NCBI GenBank assembly: GCA_023386515.1
Contig: JAEWJQ010000196.1
Location: 1-8,394 of the forward strand
Origin: Pseudomonadota bacterium
GTDB lineage: Bacteria; Pseudomonadota; Alphaproteobacteria; Sphingomonadales; Sphingomonadaceae
DNA length: 8,394 nucleotides
Reading direction: 5' to 3'
Shown here: positions 8,125-8,394 of the stretch, piece by piece
Numbering within the stretch: position 1 is the first letter of the stretch
How the letters are laid out: each line of letters opens with the position of its first letter
Program-made: the position numbers and the translations under genes
The notes under the pieces: generated by a model
Seen by the model: only the letters and a program-made list of their open reading frames with translations
Databases searched by the model: none
What the model was told of the DNA's origin: nothing

Positions 8125-8394
8125 TTACCGCTTGCCTCCCAGCCGGGCCGCGTCGATCTGCCTGCGTAACGCCTCGGCATTGTTCTGCAGGAAAGCGCGC
8201 TCGGAATCGGACAGGCCGTTCCGCGCATAGAGGTCGGCGCGCGCGTCGATGCCGGCGGCCTTGCCGCGCAGCACCCGCCCCTCGCGCCGGGTCAGCTGGC
8301 CGCTGCGCCGGCCCGCGCGGATGCTGTCGCGGCTCGCACCGGTGTCGCGGGGGGCCGGATTGGGGTCGACCCGCGGGCCGGACGGGATCGGCGG
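8125..8394 (-). CDS. uncharacterised helical, Arg-rich protein (C-terminal 89 residues)
   Basis: An open frame enters from the right edge and ends with TAA at 8125-8127; 89 residues are visible and the start is outside the window. The first part is proline-rich and probably flexible (PPIPSGPRVDPNPAPRD). The rest is charged and predicted helical: SGQLTRREGRVLRGKAAGID, a Gly-Leu-Ser turn in YARNGLSDSERAFLQ, then a second helix ending in ARLGGKR. Two Arg-rich helices joined by a GLS(D)xER turn recall small exported proteins common in sphingomonads, but I do not recognise a named family. The codon phase is regular and GC-rich. It ends 143 bases before katG on the same strand, and the intervening hairpin is weak, so some read-through is possible. 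The function is unknown. Confidence 0.65.
   Translation of the reverse strand, partial: PPIPSGPRVDPNPAPRDTGASRDSIRAGRRSGQLTRREGRVLRGKAAGIDARADLYARNGLSDSERAFLQNNAEALRRQIDAARLGGKR

Noticed and set aside
8085..8127. Terminator for the gene at the right edge (TAATCGC / GCGATTA arms, later TTTTT on the minus strand)
   Set aside because: The stem has only 7 bp with a 20-base loop, and the T-run starts four bases beyond it. It is too weak to call.

Overview
The window is very GC-rich DNA (by eye about two thirds G+C) from an alphaproteobacterium, most likely a sphingomonad. The indications are the GC-rich codon usage, a TonB-dependent siderophore receptor with a sphingomonad-style leader and C-terminus, a PQQ-type sugar dehydrogenase, and a proton-pump-type rhodopsin carrying the DTG motif that has been described from sphingomonads. 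This assignment is inferred from protein features only. All six genes I can support lie on the minus strand, so the window reads right to left. The long plus-strand open frames (up to about 620 codons) are GC-driven antisense shadows.

Layout in transcription order: (1) 8394-8125, C-terminal end of an uncharacterised helical, arginine-rich protein. (2) 7981-5765, katG, catalase-peroxidase, with all catalytic residues and the Met-Tyr-Trp adduct residues present. It is followed by two inverted repeats and then a good intrinsic terminator. (3) 5627-5411, an intergenic array of five degenerate copies of an 18-bp motif. (4) 5137-4424, a seven-helix microbial rhodopsin with Asp73/Thr77/Gly84 (DTG) and retinal lysine Lys211. 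(5) 4427-3582, a Brp/Blh beta-carotene 15,15'-dioxygenase, starting at a GTG that overlaps the rhodopsin stop codon. (6) 3518-1368, a TonB-dependent siderophore receptor preceded by a Fur-like palindrome. (7) 1286-1, a membrane-anchored PQQ-dependent sorbosone/glucose dehydrogenase-like protein, cut by the window edge near its C-terminus.

The centrepiece is the compact rhodopsin-blh pair: one gene gives the opsin and the translationally coupled partner makes its retinal from beta-carotene. No carotenoid synthesis genes lie in the window, so beta-carotene must come from elsewhere in the genome. Two features are unusual. The pump has glycine where the cytoplasmic proton donor carboxylate normally sits, with a histidine (His37) at the position facing it. 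The dioxygenase has glutamine (Gln197) where a fourth iron-binding histidine is expected. The neighbours deal with peroxide (katG) and iron uptake (TonB receptor). A functional link to light is possible but rests only on proximity.
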